Source of the DNA: Globodera rostochiensis
Lineage: Eukaryota > Nematoda > Chromadorea > Rhabditida > Heteroderidae
Direction: 5' to 3'
Length of the DNA: 64,000 bases
NCBI GenBank assembly: GCA_018350325.1
Contig: JAEVLN010000014.1
Span: forward strand, 1,700,001 to 1,764,000
A model generated the notes under the pieces. The model searched no databases, was not told the origin of the DNA, and worked only from the letters and a program-made list of their open reading frames with translations. Below are positions 22,450-36,876 of the stretch, piece after piece. Numbering within the stretch: position 1 is the stretch's first letter; the number at the start of each line of letters is the position of its first letter. The position numbers were made by a program, and so were the translations under genes.

Positions 22450-24919
22450 ATGCCCTCGTCCCCTTTCTTTGTGCTCATTGCCTTCGTCGGACTGCTCCAA
22501 CTCCAACGGCACGGCCAACACTTTGTTCAAGGGAACGCTTTGCTTGCCAGGATCGGATCGACCGCAATAAAAAATGCTCCGAAAATGATAAGTAATGGAA
22601 AGGCTTTTTGTTGCTTTTGGTTTGGGAAGTTTCTGCTATTGAACGAATCCATTTTGATCAGATGCTTTGACGGGGTTGCCCATCGGAGGCGGAAACAAAA
22701 ACGGAGGTTGTGACCGGCAAAAATAGTGGAAAGTATACGATCACTTTTATAACAAGGCGCCCAACAACAACAGCAGCCACAACAACAAAACTTTGCGGGG
22801 ACGGGGGCAATGAATGCGGGGGGAAGCGGTGGGGGGTTTAACGGATACGGAGGAGGGGCGGGGATGTTGCAGCAGCCGCAGGGCATGGGTATGGGCGGCA
22901 TGCAGCAGCCGCAGGGCATGGGTATGGGCGTCATGCAGCAGCCGCAATCGCAGTATGGGGGTTAGTGTCAGATCATTGATGATCGATAATGATTAATCTA
23001 AATGTGTTTAAGGAAGTTATGACCGTCCCTTTTCGCTTAGGGGGCGTTGCTTCAGGCCTCAAAAATATGGCCAATAGTGCGATGAATGCCTTCGGAGGAA
23101 GTGGCGGTGCAAATGGCCAACAGCAGCAGGGGGAAGGCATTTGGAAAAATGTGGCCAACACGGCAATGAACATGGCGGGACTCAGAGGGCAGGGCAACGG
23201 ACAAAGCAACGGAAACGGACACACCGGAGACGGAGGCGGAGGGGCGGGGGACATGGAAGCCGAATACGAAGGTTTAATTGGCGATCGAACGCTGCGTTGT
23301 TAAACAACTCGACCCCAATGTTGCCAGACTATGCTGAAGCAGTAGCCGGTGACAGTTATGACGACGAATTCGATGAAGAAAAGGGAAGAAATGGAAGAAG
23401 AGGGGGCAGTGGCCGGACAGGAGGAAATGGGGGAGGAAGAGGAAGCGACAGTTATGGCCGAAAAAAGAAGAGAGGGGGAGGAGGGGCCGATTATGAGGAC
23501 GAAGATGATTATAATGAAAGTGAAGCGGGGGAAAAGGAAGAGGAGGAGGAAGAGGAGCTAGAGAGGTCGTCTAATGATCGCCGAAAGAGTGGCACCCGCC
23601 GACAAAAGAGTCGGCGGAACAATCAAAAGAATGGCAAGAAAAAGACTGCTCAAAAGAGGTAAGTTGCGGATTAATATGAACGGAAGACGGAATGATTGCC
23701 AATTTGGTTAGGGAAGAGGAGGACGTTTACAAAGACGACGAACAGCAGCAGGATGAAGACGATTTGGATGATGAGGACAATGCGGAAGATGACGGAAGGG
23801 AGAGAAGGAAGACAAAGCCAACTCGGAGTATGGACGGGTGGGAGGGAGAGGAGGAGGATGCGTGGGAGAGATTAGAAGTTCAGGCAAAAATAAAAGAAAA
23901 ACGGCATCGACCACAACCCATCACAAGAAGACGAGCACGGAGCAGCACAAGAAGAAACCGAAGAGTTCGAGGAGGTCAAAGAAACGCCGACAGAACAGCG
24001 CGAAGAAGAAGAAGGCGACGACGGTTGGGAAGGCTCGTAAAAGGACACGAGGTTTAAATGGGACGTTTCAGCAAATTTCTCGGACATTCCAGACGATACT
24101 TCGATAAGTACCGAGCACACAGCGGACACGGAACCGGCACGGATAAGCGCAAGAAGAACGACCACAAAACGAAGGAAGACGAAGCAGGACGCGGAGGGAG
24201 ACGAGGACTGCTTCGACGTGGACCCGCAGGACTGCAAACAGAAACAGTTTTTGTGCGGAGACCACGACTACGAACACAAAATGCACGTCAATTGCCCCGT
24301 CACCTGCAAAACGTGCAACGGTGAGCAGAGAGTGCAATTGTCGAGATCTCGGCACTATCGAGAGCCCGAGTTATCTATCACAAGTGCGGGTGGGTGAAAG
24401 ACCCTTTTGGAAGATTACTACTGTAGAAGAGAGAGGGGGTACTGTCATGTTACGGTCATCGGTAGACTTGAAAAGTATCAGAGATTGTTGATCTTTTGGA
24501 CAACTGCATTCCATTTAGTGGGCGATCGTCGTCCAACTTATACGGAGCGATTTGACGATCATGGCGGAGGTCCGTGCGAGGATCAGGCGCCGGCTGACTG
24601 TACAAAGAACGCTGATTGGTGCAACGTTGCCGTAAGATTGGATGGGATGAACAGCCATCGTTTGTTCTGTGAAAAGGCTGATCCTTCGCTTGGGGGGTGG
24701 AGGGGATCGGCCCTTTTTGTTAGATCAGATCAATTCCCCCCCCCCCGGGGATCGGCCCTTTTTGTTAGATCAGATCAATTCCCCCCCCCCCCCCCCCCCT
24801 CCAACTTAACCAGACCCCCCTTTTTGCGCTTTAAGTCGTACAGTGACTTTATGGCACAACATTGTCCGGTCACTTGCCGACAGTGCGTGCAGCATTTGAA
24901 GAATTACAAGACGAAATGA
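22450..24919 (+). CDS. Secreted protein with two ShKT domains
   Basis: Nine exons: 22450-22591, 22757-22960, 23041-23271, 23328-23658, 23712-23827, 23884-24036, 24072-24320, 24519-24631 and 24836-24919 (540 residues). The start at 22450 gives a signal peptide (MPSSPFFVLIAFVGLLQL). Then come a Gln/Gly/Met-rich segment (QGMGMGGMQQPQGMGMG), a long acidic-basic region with an EEEEEEE run and a Lys-rich tract, and two six-cysteine ShKT modules. The first is within 24072-24320 (C-x7-C-x6-C-x11-C-x3-C-x2-C). The second is split over the last two exons (C-EDQAPAD-C-TKNADW-C ... C-PVT-C-RQ-C). ShKT modules occur in many nematode secreted proteins and enzymes; no enzyme domain is present here, so the function is unknown. 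The 56 bp intron 23828-23883 and the 35 bp intron 24037-24071 were chosen because they keep the phase that gives the cysteine pattern. Confidence 0.78.
24707..24800. repeat. Tandem duplication in intron
   Basis: The string ggggatcggccctttttgtt followed by agatcagatcaattc and a C run occurs twice in a row inside intron 24632-24835 of the ShKT gene. The second copy ends in a 19-base C run. Confidence 0.85.
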
Positions 24920-25359
24920 ACGAAGGGGCCAGAGGCAGAAGCTATTCAATTCACCAACGTCACTTTTCTTTATTTATCAATCAACAGAGAATGTGTGTAC
25001 TTTCAAATGCTTTGAATAAATTGAGAATGACTCACCGCCCGTCCGTCCATTTGTTCGGTCTTTCCCATCCAAAATCCACAAACATCCAAAGCCCTCCGTC
25101 CATTCATCTGCCCATCGGTTTAGTCTCTCCTCCGCCGCTCTCCCCAATCTCTCCACCCCTTTCATTCATTCGAAGCGTTTCATTCCCTCCCCCTCCCCCC
25201 CCCCCGCCCACTTTCGTCATTCTTCACCAGTCACAGCAGTCATTACTCCCCTTCCTTCAGTTGTTTTGTGTAATGTACACCATATTTACCTATTTACTCT
25301 ATTTAAATGACCAGACATCATTTTAATTTATAGCATTTATAGTCCGCCCAACAAACGCC

Positions 25360-26439
25360 ATGGGAATTTATTATTTTGCGACCGCCTTTCTTTTGCTCGT
25401 ATCGGCAAGGACACTGAATGGTTAGGGACCCTGATTTTTAGCCACTAAAAACCAAAATAAGCGCCTAAAATAAACATTTAAAATACCAAAATATACCAAA
25501 ATAGTCAGCCAATTCGATCGAAAAAGCTGAAATAGGAACGTAGGCACTAAAAAGTTGCTCTTCAAAACAAATAAAAGCGATTCTTTTAACATTTTCAAGT
25601 TTTTTAGGGTACACCTTCACCTGTTTGGATGGGTGCGAGTGTGACACTGACGATGAGGTAACGGTCTGATTATTTTTAAAAATAATTTAAATTTAATAAT
25701 TCGCAAAAATAATTTTTTCCGTCTTCCACAGGCCATTCACTGCCACAACCGTCCCGACCGCCTTCGTGTCCAGCTTCCCCCGTCTCGTCTCCGTGGCTTC
25801 ACGGTGCTCGCACTGACGCGCAACAACATCGAAGTGCTTCCTAGCGAAGAAGTACTGCTTGAAAAGCTGCCCGACCTGAGGGTACGGACACTTTTTGCTG
25901 CGTTTAGGTTAATTCTTGGAGTTTGGAGAACTGGGTCAAAGTAGACTTGTGTGATTTTGCGGTCCCAACAAAAACAAATTTAACGCTTTTTGGGTTATTG
26001 AAGACGAGAAAAAAACAAATCGGGTGTTTTTAGTTTCGCATTTCCTTTTCAGGCCGTGGACGTCGAAGGCAATGACAATTTCGACTGTTCCACGCTCGAC
26101 CATTACTCGAAGCTGGCCGTGATGAGCGATTGCGGAAAGTCTGCCGCGGAATTGGAGGCGGACCGGACCAAACTTCCGTCAGACACGCAGCCAACGGAGG
26201 TTTTGGGCATTGATTTAATATATCTGAAACCTTTCGATCAAAAGGACTGCGACTTAAATTGCGTGGCGGAGAAGCGCAGCCGCGAGTTGCGCGAGTACGT
26301 CAAACACCTTTGGGAGATGGTCAAGCAGAAGATTAGCCGGTTGGCCAAGAAGCACGGGCTGGACAAAGTGGTCGACGACGTCGGCAGCTTCTTCAACGAC
26401 GTGGGCGAGCGCATCTCCAACATCAAGCTCAAGAAATAA
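25360..26439 (+). CDS. Small secreted LRR-like protein
   Basis: Four exons: 25360-25420, 25608-25657, 25732-25881 and 26053-26439, giving 215 residues. The start gives a clean signal peptide, MGIYYFATAFLLLVSA. A Cys cluster (CLDGCECDTDDE) like an LRR N-cap follows, and then a segment with the LRR flavour (LRGFTVLALTRNNIEVLPSE, VDVEGNDNFDCS). The C-terminal ~90 residues are charged and helical (VKHLWEMVKQKISRLAKKHG). Only about two LRR-type turns are visible, so a full solenoid is not shown. It is likely extracellular; the role is unknown. It lies ~330 bp before the NAXD gene on the same strand. Confidence 0.75.
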
Positions 26440-26765
26440 GGGCCAATTAACCCGTTTCCCCCACCCCAACACTCCCACAAAGGATCGTGCATAATCAGCC
26501 CATCTATGAACACCTCCACCTCCTCCCCCTCTCGCCTTCACATTTTGTTGTTAGATTTTCTGAATGCATTACGACTTACCTTATCTTCTGTGCGTGCCAT
26601 TTACCCTCAATTTTATGCCTTCATTTTTTGATAAAGCGGCTAAATTGGTCTTCTCAGTTTTGTAAAGTGTCGGTGGTGCTTCGTTATTATATATTTTCAT
26701 ATTAACCAATAAATTTTTATTGTTAATTGATTCAATGGCACTGTTTCGAGCATTGAGCGCTTGTT

Positions 26766-27977
26766 ATGAGTCTGGTCGATCCCGACAAAATGGCCTTAGT
26801 GAAGCGCCTTTTCCCCGTCCTCGGCAAACATTTGCGCAAGGGCGACTGTGGGAAGGTCGGAGTCATTGGCGGTTCGCCCGAATATACCGGTGACAATTGG
26901 GGCGCTTTTGAATCTGAAAAAAACGTTTTGTTTAGGCGCCCCTTATTTTGCTTCCATTACGCCGATGAAAATTGGTGCAGATCTCACTTTTGTCTATGCA
27001 CACCCGGACGCCGCGGGCGTGATCAAAAGTTACAGTCCGGAGATGATCGTAAGTTTTCTTCTAAATATTTTCTCGTTGCAATTAATCGATGTTCTTTTTG
27101 TTTAGGTATATCCCAGCACCGATTTTGCAACAAATATGCACAGCATTGACAGATTGGACGCTCTGGTGTTCGGGCCGGGGCTCGGCCGGCAAAAACACAC
27201 ACTCGATTTGTTGGTGGACGTCTTAAACTTTGTCAAAAATAAGCAAAATGTTCGTTTCTACATTTAAATCAAACCGTTCTTTTAAATTTTAGCTTTGTTT
27301 GGTGATCGATGCGGACGGACTTTTCTACATCAACGACTGTTTGGAGCTGTTCAAAGGATGCAAGAACAATGTGATCATTACGCCTAACCACAGAGGCACT
27401 TTCTTTTGCAATAAAAGCATCAAACTTTTGCCCTCAAGAATTCGCCAGACTCTTCACTCAAATGTACCCCAACCACAAGGAAATTGACTCGGAAGACCTT
27501 GCAATTCAGAGGGAACTGACGGACCAATTGGCGAGGAGTTTGGATGTGACGGTCATGAGAAAAGGTTGACGGATTGAAAGTTACGAAAATTCATAATAAA
27601 ATCCAGGAGAAAATGATATAATCTCCAATGGCTCTGACGTCCAATCGCGGGTAGGCCGAGCAGAGACGTCGTCACGTCGTTGCGGAGGTCAGGGCGACAT
27701 TCTCAGTGGTGCAACGGCACTTTTTGCGTTTTGGGCAAAGAAAGCGGCCGGCTCCGATGTTTATTTGACCGAACATTTGTTAGACGGGGCGGAGGCCGCT
27801 TCGTTCTTGGTGCGGAGTGCGTCTTTGCTTGCCTTCCAAGTCGGTGCCTGCTGGAGTCAAATGTGTTTAAAAACCTTCAGAAAATTCGTTTAGGCCGTTG
27901 GAAGACCAATGAATGCCGCCGATGTTGTTGAACATATTAACCCGGTCGTTCGTCACATTGACACTACTTTCATTTAG
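26766..27977 (+). CDS. naxd: ATP-dependent NAD(P)H-hydrate dehydratase
   Basis: Seven exons: 26766-26889, 26936-27048, 27106-27249, 27293-27395, 27439-27564, 27607-27839 and 27894-27977 (308 residues). It is a ribokinase-like NAXD/CARKD enzyme that repairs hydrated NADH/NADPH using ATP or ADP. Family landmarks are [20 protein letters not shown] near the N-terminus, [28 protein letters not shown] and the catalytic/nucleotide-binding [12 protein letters not shown]. The length is normal for the family. Intron 27396-27438 has GC-AG ends and is the only choice that yields the conserved NHREFAR. The start at 26766 is in frame with the conserved region; an upstream ATG at 26733 is out of frame. It converges on DEF8 with ~80 bp between stop codons. 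Confidence 0.92.
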
Positions 27978-28057
27978 TTCCGGTGACAGTTGCGACGCTT
28001 TCAACTCATGAATAAACCAATTTATGCACGTAATATAGAGTTTTCACGCCGCTTCAT

Positions 28058-29933
<1,876 letters not shown>

Positions 29934-30234
29934 TGCTGGGCCAAATAAATAAACCAGACTTGGAAATCTAACCAAAATCCAATTAAAGACAAAAATAATA
30001 AAATGAAAAATAAGAAACTAGTAACAAATAAAGAAAAAAGACGTGACACTTTTCGCTAATTTATGAGAACAATGAAGGAAGGTGTGACCGCTTTTAAATT
30101 GACGACATTTTAGTTTTTAAAAAACAACTGAGTACAAAGCTCCATTCATCGCTTTATTGGTTAAAACAATTTGGTAAATTGACGTTGGAACTTAACAGGA
30201 AAAATGGGAATCGACTTTTTTAAAATCTTTCTTC

Positions 30235-33200
30235 TCAGGACGTCCTGTTCAGACTTGCAACATCCGCTGGTTGGAAAACTTTGATACGGGCGCCACCGAC
30301 AGTTTGCGTATCGTTCAGTGCCCGAATCGCTTCGCGACAATCCTTAAACATTCGTTGGTTTCCATTTTTCCCATAAATAGTCAATTTGCCCACTTGTGCC
30401 GATGAAAATGTGAGGAAAAATGTTGAGACTGTGTCATTCGGCTTCACCGCACACTTCTCCACACCGTCCCTGTTCAGACTGAAGCGCTCGAACATCGAAA
30501 TGACTTCGTTCCGCTGAGTGATCAGCGGAAATCCACGCGCAACAACGGAAACGCGATACTGAGAATGGACATAATAAATAAGTTCAGAAAAGAGAAGTCC
30601 GTCAATCACCATTTCCCGGATAATGATCATATTCTGGCGAATAGAATCTGCCATCTCTGTTTTTTTCAGTTGGGTGATGATTATTTGGTGGCCATTCAGG
30701 ATGTTCATATTTTGCGACGCTGCTTTTGTGGCCATAGCTTCGTTTGGCTTAAAACGAAACATTATTCGATTTCCATAAATAATAAAGCAAACCAAATTAA
30801 TGTAAAGCACTCCGTTTTGCATTCGAGCAATGTTTTCGCATGGAAAATCGAACTGAACCCCGAGGAATTCGGCGAGTTGTTCCGCGTAAACCATTCTCGG
30901 CACATTTTCCAGACGAATACTGATGTAATAATTTGATGAATTAGCAATATTTTAATTTCGATTTCAGTTTACGATTTTCTCACCATGAGCTTGAATTTGG
31001 GTCCTCCCGATAACGTTCCAGAAAGGCCAAATGCGGGCGCAATTCCAGTTCTTGGGGTGTAAATTCTCTGTTCGGTGCCGAGTCGAAAGCGCGTCTCTCC
31101 GCCTTTGTGTCGAGTTGGGCTTGAGACGGAATTGCCGAAGTGTCACTTTCTGGCTCCAACAAGTCCAACGGAGGCTGATCCGTAATTCCATCGGTTTTTG
31201 ATGGTGCGGAGTGAACACGAGCCTAAATTTTTGCAATAAGCATTAGTTTTACTAGCATTTTTATCCATGTTTCTGGCTCAGACTCGGCCTTTAGTCCGCA
31301 TAAACTGTCAAACACAAATGTTAAACAGCTCGGACACATCGCTTCAATGTTTTGCCATCATAGCCAATACATTTAAAAAATCTCTCTGTATTTGAATTTA
31401 ACAAAAGATAATTCCAACCAAAAGGTAACCCACGTCATTGTCACTGTCAGCCTCGTCCATCGAATAGTCTTCCTGGATGACCAAACCCGCCGCCGTTGAC
31501 CCAATGGAAGTGTCCAACGAACCAACTGAAGCATTGAACAGAGCGGCGGATGTTTTAGCGGCAGTTGTTGGCCGAGACAAATTGGCTGGCAGAATCGGTT
31601 GAACCGGATTGGCGGAAGTTGAAGCAGTAACTGAACAAAGTCAAAACAATAAATAAGACTAGTAGAAGTGCTCTTTCATATAGCTTAGGAGGTGTAGGGA
31701 ATTTCCTTAACCCAAAAAGAAAACGTACGCTGTTGTCGAGCAGTCCCAAATGCACTCACACTGGCGGCCGCCGCCGCTCTTGGCCAAAATCCGCCGTTTG
31801 ATGCTGCTGTTCTGATGAGCGGAGGAATGTGAGGGTTGTGTTGGTTGGCCGGGGGAGACGACGCCTTCTGTCCTCCCGCAACACCGCCGCCCTCCAAATG
31901 ATTCAGTGGAATTGGCGGACGATGAGTGCCACTGGTTGGTAATGGCGGAAAAAATTCGAATGCTCGGAGAGGTTTTGGCTGAAATTTTGGTGACTCTCCC
32001 CAAATAAAAAGGAACTGATTAAAACCTCATTCGCTTTAGCACCAATGTGCGCAGTACCTCCGGGCCTCGCTCGATAGGCCGTCTAAAAAGTAAACAAAAC
32101 GTTTCAAAAGCCTTCCATCTCAAAACACACAGACATTGTTGTGGTTGTCCGGAAACGAAAACGCGCCAAAAACAGCCGCATTTGAGATCATATTCAGAGA
32201 ACCCGTCGGATTCGACGAGCCCATCGACGGGGGCTGCTGTTGGTGCTGGGGTTTATGCTGACGCTGCTGTTCCTTTGTCTGTCGGTCTCTGTCAGCTTTG
32301 CCGTCCAGTGAATTTTCGGCAGTCGGCTGCTTCGCCCGCTCCTCCTTTGCCCAAACTGCAGTTGATGCTGATCCCCTTTCCGAAGGATTTGAGCGGGCCG
32401 TGTCCATCGACCGTCCTCTCCCACTTCGCCCCTTTGGCGATCTGCTCCGATTTGATCCTCTGTCCCGCTCCCGCGGCCGGTCTCTCTCTCCTCGTCCGCC
32501 TCGGTCGCGCTCTCTTTTGCTGTTGGGCTCGTCCGAAGAGCGTTTGCCCCCTCCGTCTTTCTCGTCCGGCTCCATCACTGCGTACTGCTCATCCGCCTTC
32601 CGTGCCGGTATTCGTTCCGTTCTGCATTTTCGTAAATGAAAATGTACTCTGATTGACAACGAGAATAGATCAGCGCCAAGATGTGGTACTATGCCAAATG
32701 CCAGAGAATATCGGCTAATTTCAGACCATTTCTTAAAACAAAAATCGCTCTAAAACTTTCAAACCCGTCTTCGCCTACGGCAATGCCAAACCATTTTAAA
32801 GTTTAAAATGCCCCGATTGCTACCGAATTGTTCTGTTGTTGACTTCGCCATGGTGTCTGATCACTGATCGGGCGTCCTTTTCATTGTCAAACTCCACAAT
32901 CCATCGATCGGAATAATTTCGATCGGGCTGATAGACACGAGTAACCTTCACACATTCAGCATCAGTTGCAGACAAATACCTTTAATACAATTAATTATTT
33001 TGTCATTTAAACTAAATTTTGTATAATTTACTGTTTCACGTCGAAGAAGGTTGCTTTATACGGCACATTTGATAATTGAACGCATACACGTTCTTTCACT
33101 GAAGGTTCTGACGGAAAAACGGCGGATGGAGGGAATTGAGCGGAAGGATTGTTTTCATTTTCCCGAGATGCTCCGTGGTAAAAACGTTTTCCTGGGCCAA

Positions 33201-36200
33201 CTGCGCCTGGCGGGGACCTGAATTTTTTTAGAGAAATAAAGTTTTTTAACTTTACTAAATTTTCGTTTTTTTAATTTGCTTACACCTTTGCCAAATGGGG
33301 GGACTAGCCTGTGGTTAGAGATAATACATAAAATAATATATCCCCACCGGTAGCTTGAACTTTTTATACCTGCTCCGTCGTCGTTTTCCTCCATTAGATG
33401 CTCCTCCATCAAAACGCTGTTGGTATTGCTGTTGTCGTGGATGAAAGTGCTGCTGCTGCGGATGTAAACCTCCACCGCCAAATTGTGACTCGGCATAAGA
33501 CCCGGGAAAGCCAAATCCGGGTCCTCCTCCTACATCAAATTGCTGTTGAACAGGCCCCCCGGGCCCTCCTCTTCTGCCAAGCGACGGGCGAGGCGGTCGA
33601 CCACCTCCTGCCTGATTTTGTATGCCAAATTGATGATGTTGGACAGCTAAAAACAAACATTGACCTTAACATTCCTTCAAATGTTAAGTGTAACTTGCTG
33701 ACCATTCACTTTGCCACTCTGTCCTGGTCTAAAGTTCTGTTGTTGAGCATACGCTTGCGGAGCTTGAGAGTGGAAACGCTGGCCGTGGTAACCGGTTGGA
33801 GGTTGCTGATTGAAAAAACCGTCACCGGCATATGAAGGAATAGGAGGACGTGGCTTAAAAAATGCAATGTTTATGAATATTATGTATTTAAAATGTGATA
33901 AAATCTTTTAGAGATGATTGGAATTGTCAGTGTCGACCTATCCTTGCGCGTTGTGCGCAATTGCATACGTAAAAAATGAGTTTTCCAAGCTACACACTTT
34001 TGTTAGCGCCCAACAAATCGCTGCTTGCTTTGATAAAACTTTAGCGCTGAAACGTCCAGCACGCGGAAATATATCCGTGCCATTTCAGCGCTATTTTGAA
34101 GCCGACACACATCGTTCAGTGCCACGGTTCAGTACCAGCAAATTTGAAAGGGTGCGACTTTTCAAACTCAACTAACAAACAAACAAAAGATGCCATTCTC
34201 GATTCCAAGTTTTTGAAAACTATTGGTAAGGCAAAGTTAAACAATAAGAGAATTCCCAGGTCCGCTTTTCGTGTTTGATCATTTTGGATTCACAAAATAG
34301 AATTTTGAAAAATGTCATTCTGCCAGCGGATATAAACATACTACCGTACCTAATTCCGTAATCACAATACTGGACGGCATCTTGTTACCTCAAAAAGGAG
34401 GCCTCGGACCGGTCGACACTGACGGTTAGGCAAATAGATAAATAATAAAATATAAAAAATGGCCAAAGAAGGCTAAGGAGGCGAGGCACAACAGACACGG
34501 ACCTGTAGTGGCGCACCAGCTGATTGTAGAGGCTGTGAAGGAATATTGAGTGGAGGCGGAAATCCGGGCGGTTGTTGCGGTATATTCGAAGTTTTGTTTG
34601 GTGAGCCGAGTAACACACCCAACGAGGATGGAGGGACGCCACCGAACGGAGGCTGAGCAGAACCGGGAAAGACTGGGACTGGTTGTGAGGCGGGTTGCTC
34701 TTGAAATGACAGTTGCGGTCCTTGGCCCGATTCTACTAATAACTGTGAAGACGCGTTTTGCAGTTGCGGGTTCTTCCATGAGTCACCACCAAATAATTGT
34801 TGAAACGACGGTGCAGTTGTTTGTTGTGTTGCAAATGGGACCGAATGAGAAGAGGGTACTGTCGGAACTGAAGGCGAAATTTTAGAGATTGAAAAAGCCA
34901 ATATCCTTCAGCCCCCTCTACTTAAAGGATCAGTCTGTTTTTAGTTCTCCTTCCTCCTCACCATATTTTAGCACTTTCAACTACACCATTAGCACAACGT
35001 CACTCAAGCAACATTTCATTGGTGAATACCAAAACAAGCAGGTTTTACTAATATTAAATGGACGAACCCCGACTCGCTACACCCCAACTCGCTACTTTTT
35101 TAAATCTCTATAACTCAGCTCCTGGTTGTTACTCGAGCCCCGTTCGTTTTGTCTCATCGAGTAGATAAAGATACATGCATTTTCAATTGTAAAAATGTCT
35201 TAAACGGTTTTTGAACAAGTAAAAAAGGGGTAGCGAGTCGGGACAAAGTAGCGAGTTGGATATTTGCCTAATTAAATAGAATTGAGAGTGAACTTTAAGA
35301 AAACCGGGATTAGGTTTTGTAGTCGGGATTTACAATGTTGAATTATTATCGAGTAGTACAGCTCGCAATCGGAAAGTTTTCCGTTTATTCTTTCTTTAAA
35401 TAATTTTGGAGGGGTCCGGCAGGGCTGGCGTGCGGCTGAAAAAATTCCACGGAAAGCGCCAAAAATCTGGTTGCGGGTCGACAGAAAATTCTGGATATGT
35501 TCGACGGTGCCGATAAACGAATTTTTTTATTTTTAAAAATTTGTTAAAATTTCATGGAAGGGATTGTAAAAATTTATATAATAATTGGACTGCCGGCGGG
35601 AAAATTTTGAACTGAATGACTGTTAGGAAAGCAACGGACGATTCGCTTTTCTCTCATTTATTTTGTTACCTTTTTTTCAAATCCAACCAAATCAATTCGA
35701 AAGCTTATAATGAAGCTATCAACAAGCAAAAGTTAAGAAATTTGACAAACTCCAAAAATACCAAAAAAAAAATTTTCAAAGCCGTGGTGCGCATCCATTT
35801 CCTTCATTTCTACTACCCTCTATTCCTATCTCGATAAATAAACACGAATTATAGAAGACAGGGAAAGGATCGTAACGGGGTTTTTAAGCTAGACTTATGT
35901 ATGTAAAATATTTTCAATGTTTTTACCAATTATCTTAAAATGATTAATTGGATTAATCTTTGACGCCTAAAGCGATGCAAAATTTAATTGCATGGAAGAC
36001 GGAGTAGGTGAGTCGAGAACAACTCTCAATAACAAATGAAGATGGTGAATCGGGTTAAACGGTGTTCCATTGTCGAACATGGAAGGTTCGAATACCGACA
36101 ATTTTCATCATGGAGGGAACGTGTTCTTGCAGAGAACGAGAATGGCTAAAGCCATATATAATACATTAGATAAAAAGTCGATTGTTAACCACATTTGTTG

Positions 36201-36876
36201 AATTTGTAACCTGCAACAAAAAATTTAATCAAACCAAACACCAACTGTAGAATTATAATCAAATTATTTCTTGTCACAAAGGGTGACGAACGGCGAGAAA
36301 CGAATTGCTTTTGAAAGATCTCGCAACTATTTGATCCATTTGGCAACTTTAACCCTCCCCATCCCACACCAAGAAGGGCGAGCGATCCATTTAGAACCTT
36401 TTTCTTCTCCCGTCCCCCCCCCCCCCCTCTCCCTAGACCAAAAAATGACCTTCCGTCTGGGCCTTCCACTGTCCGCCATCCTTCGCCAGCTGATCCGGAA
36501 GTTTCGCAGACCTATCCTCTGCGATATTCTTCATTTCGGTGGCTTGTTGATGGACCAAATGGTGAGCAGTACCACTCGGTGGATTTTGCTGTTTTGCGGC
36601 GCCGGCGAGAGCTTGAGCATCGGCGATCACTTGTTCCATTTCCCTCCTCGATGAAAGCATCAAGCGGATTTTGGCCTGGTGTAGCAACCGTCCATCCAGC
36701 AGCATGGCCAACCTAGCGTCCTCATCGGTTTGGAACCCTATGAAGGCGTCACCATTTGACCCCCCGACAATGTTGACCGATCCCTTAGGGATTTTCAGAT
36801 CGCCAAAGAACTCTCTGATATCATGAGCCTTTGCGCTGAGAGGCAAATTTTGCAAACGAATTATTATAGTGGACAT
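30235..36876 (-). CDS. rbm12: RBM12-like multi-RRM RNA-binding protein
   Basis: Fourteen exons in full phase agreement: 36876-36450, 34867-34503, 33853-33703, 33646-33370, 33217-33032, 32979-32824, 32648-32135, 31978-31762, 31630-31434, 31222-30984, 30919-30793, 30747-30610, 30558-30394 and 30342-30235 (1088 residues). The N-terminal RRM (MSTIIIRLQNLPLSAKAHDI, FVNIVGG-type strand, FIGFQTDEDARLAM, LLSSRREM) is a close match to RBM12. Next come a Pro/Gln/Gly-rich middle, a second RRM-like fold (VCVQLSNVPYKATF ... RWIVEFDNEKDARSVI), an Arg/Glu/Asp-rich tract and two further RRM-like folds near the C-terminus (IRLENVPRMVYAEQLAEFLG; VSVVARGFPL ... DCREAIRALNDTQTVGGARI). It is probably nuclear. The first intron (34868-36449) carries a palindrome and a MITE fragment. 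Confidence 0.85.
35060..35265. repeat. Palindromic repeat in RBM12-like intron
   Basis: ccgactcgctac and aactcgctac followed by tttttt occur at ~35068-35100. Their reverse complements (ggggtagcgagtcggg, gtagcgagttgg) occur at ~35227-35260. This gives an imperfect foldback of ~200 bp inside intron 1. It is non-coding and may be a decayed element. Confidence 0.6.
35684..35745. mobile_element. Diverged half-copy of the MITE at 1-251
   Basis: ccaaatcaattcgaaagc and then gaagctatcaacaagcaaaa parallel the left arm of the element at 1-108 (tcgaaagc, gaagctattaacaagcaaaa). Only one arm is recognisable. It lies in intron 1 of the RBM12-like gene. Confidence 0.6.

Noticed and set aside
23838..24107. 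Competing Lys-rich, Arg-rich and Glu-rich frames in the ShKT gene
   Set aside because: Only the Lys-rich frame connects on both sides with GT-AG introns and reaches the cysteine-bearing frame. The others hit stops or lack acceptors.
32047..32652. 200-residue plus-strand frame
   Set aside because: Antisense of the Arg/Glu/Asp-rich exon of the RBM12-like gene, which is in phase with its neighbours.
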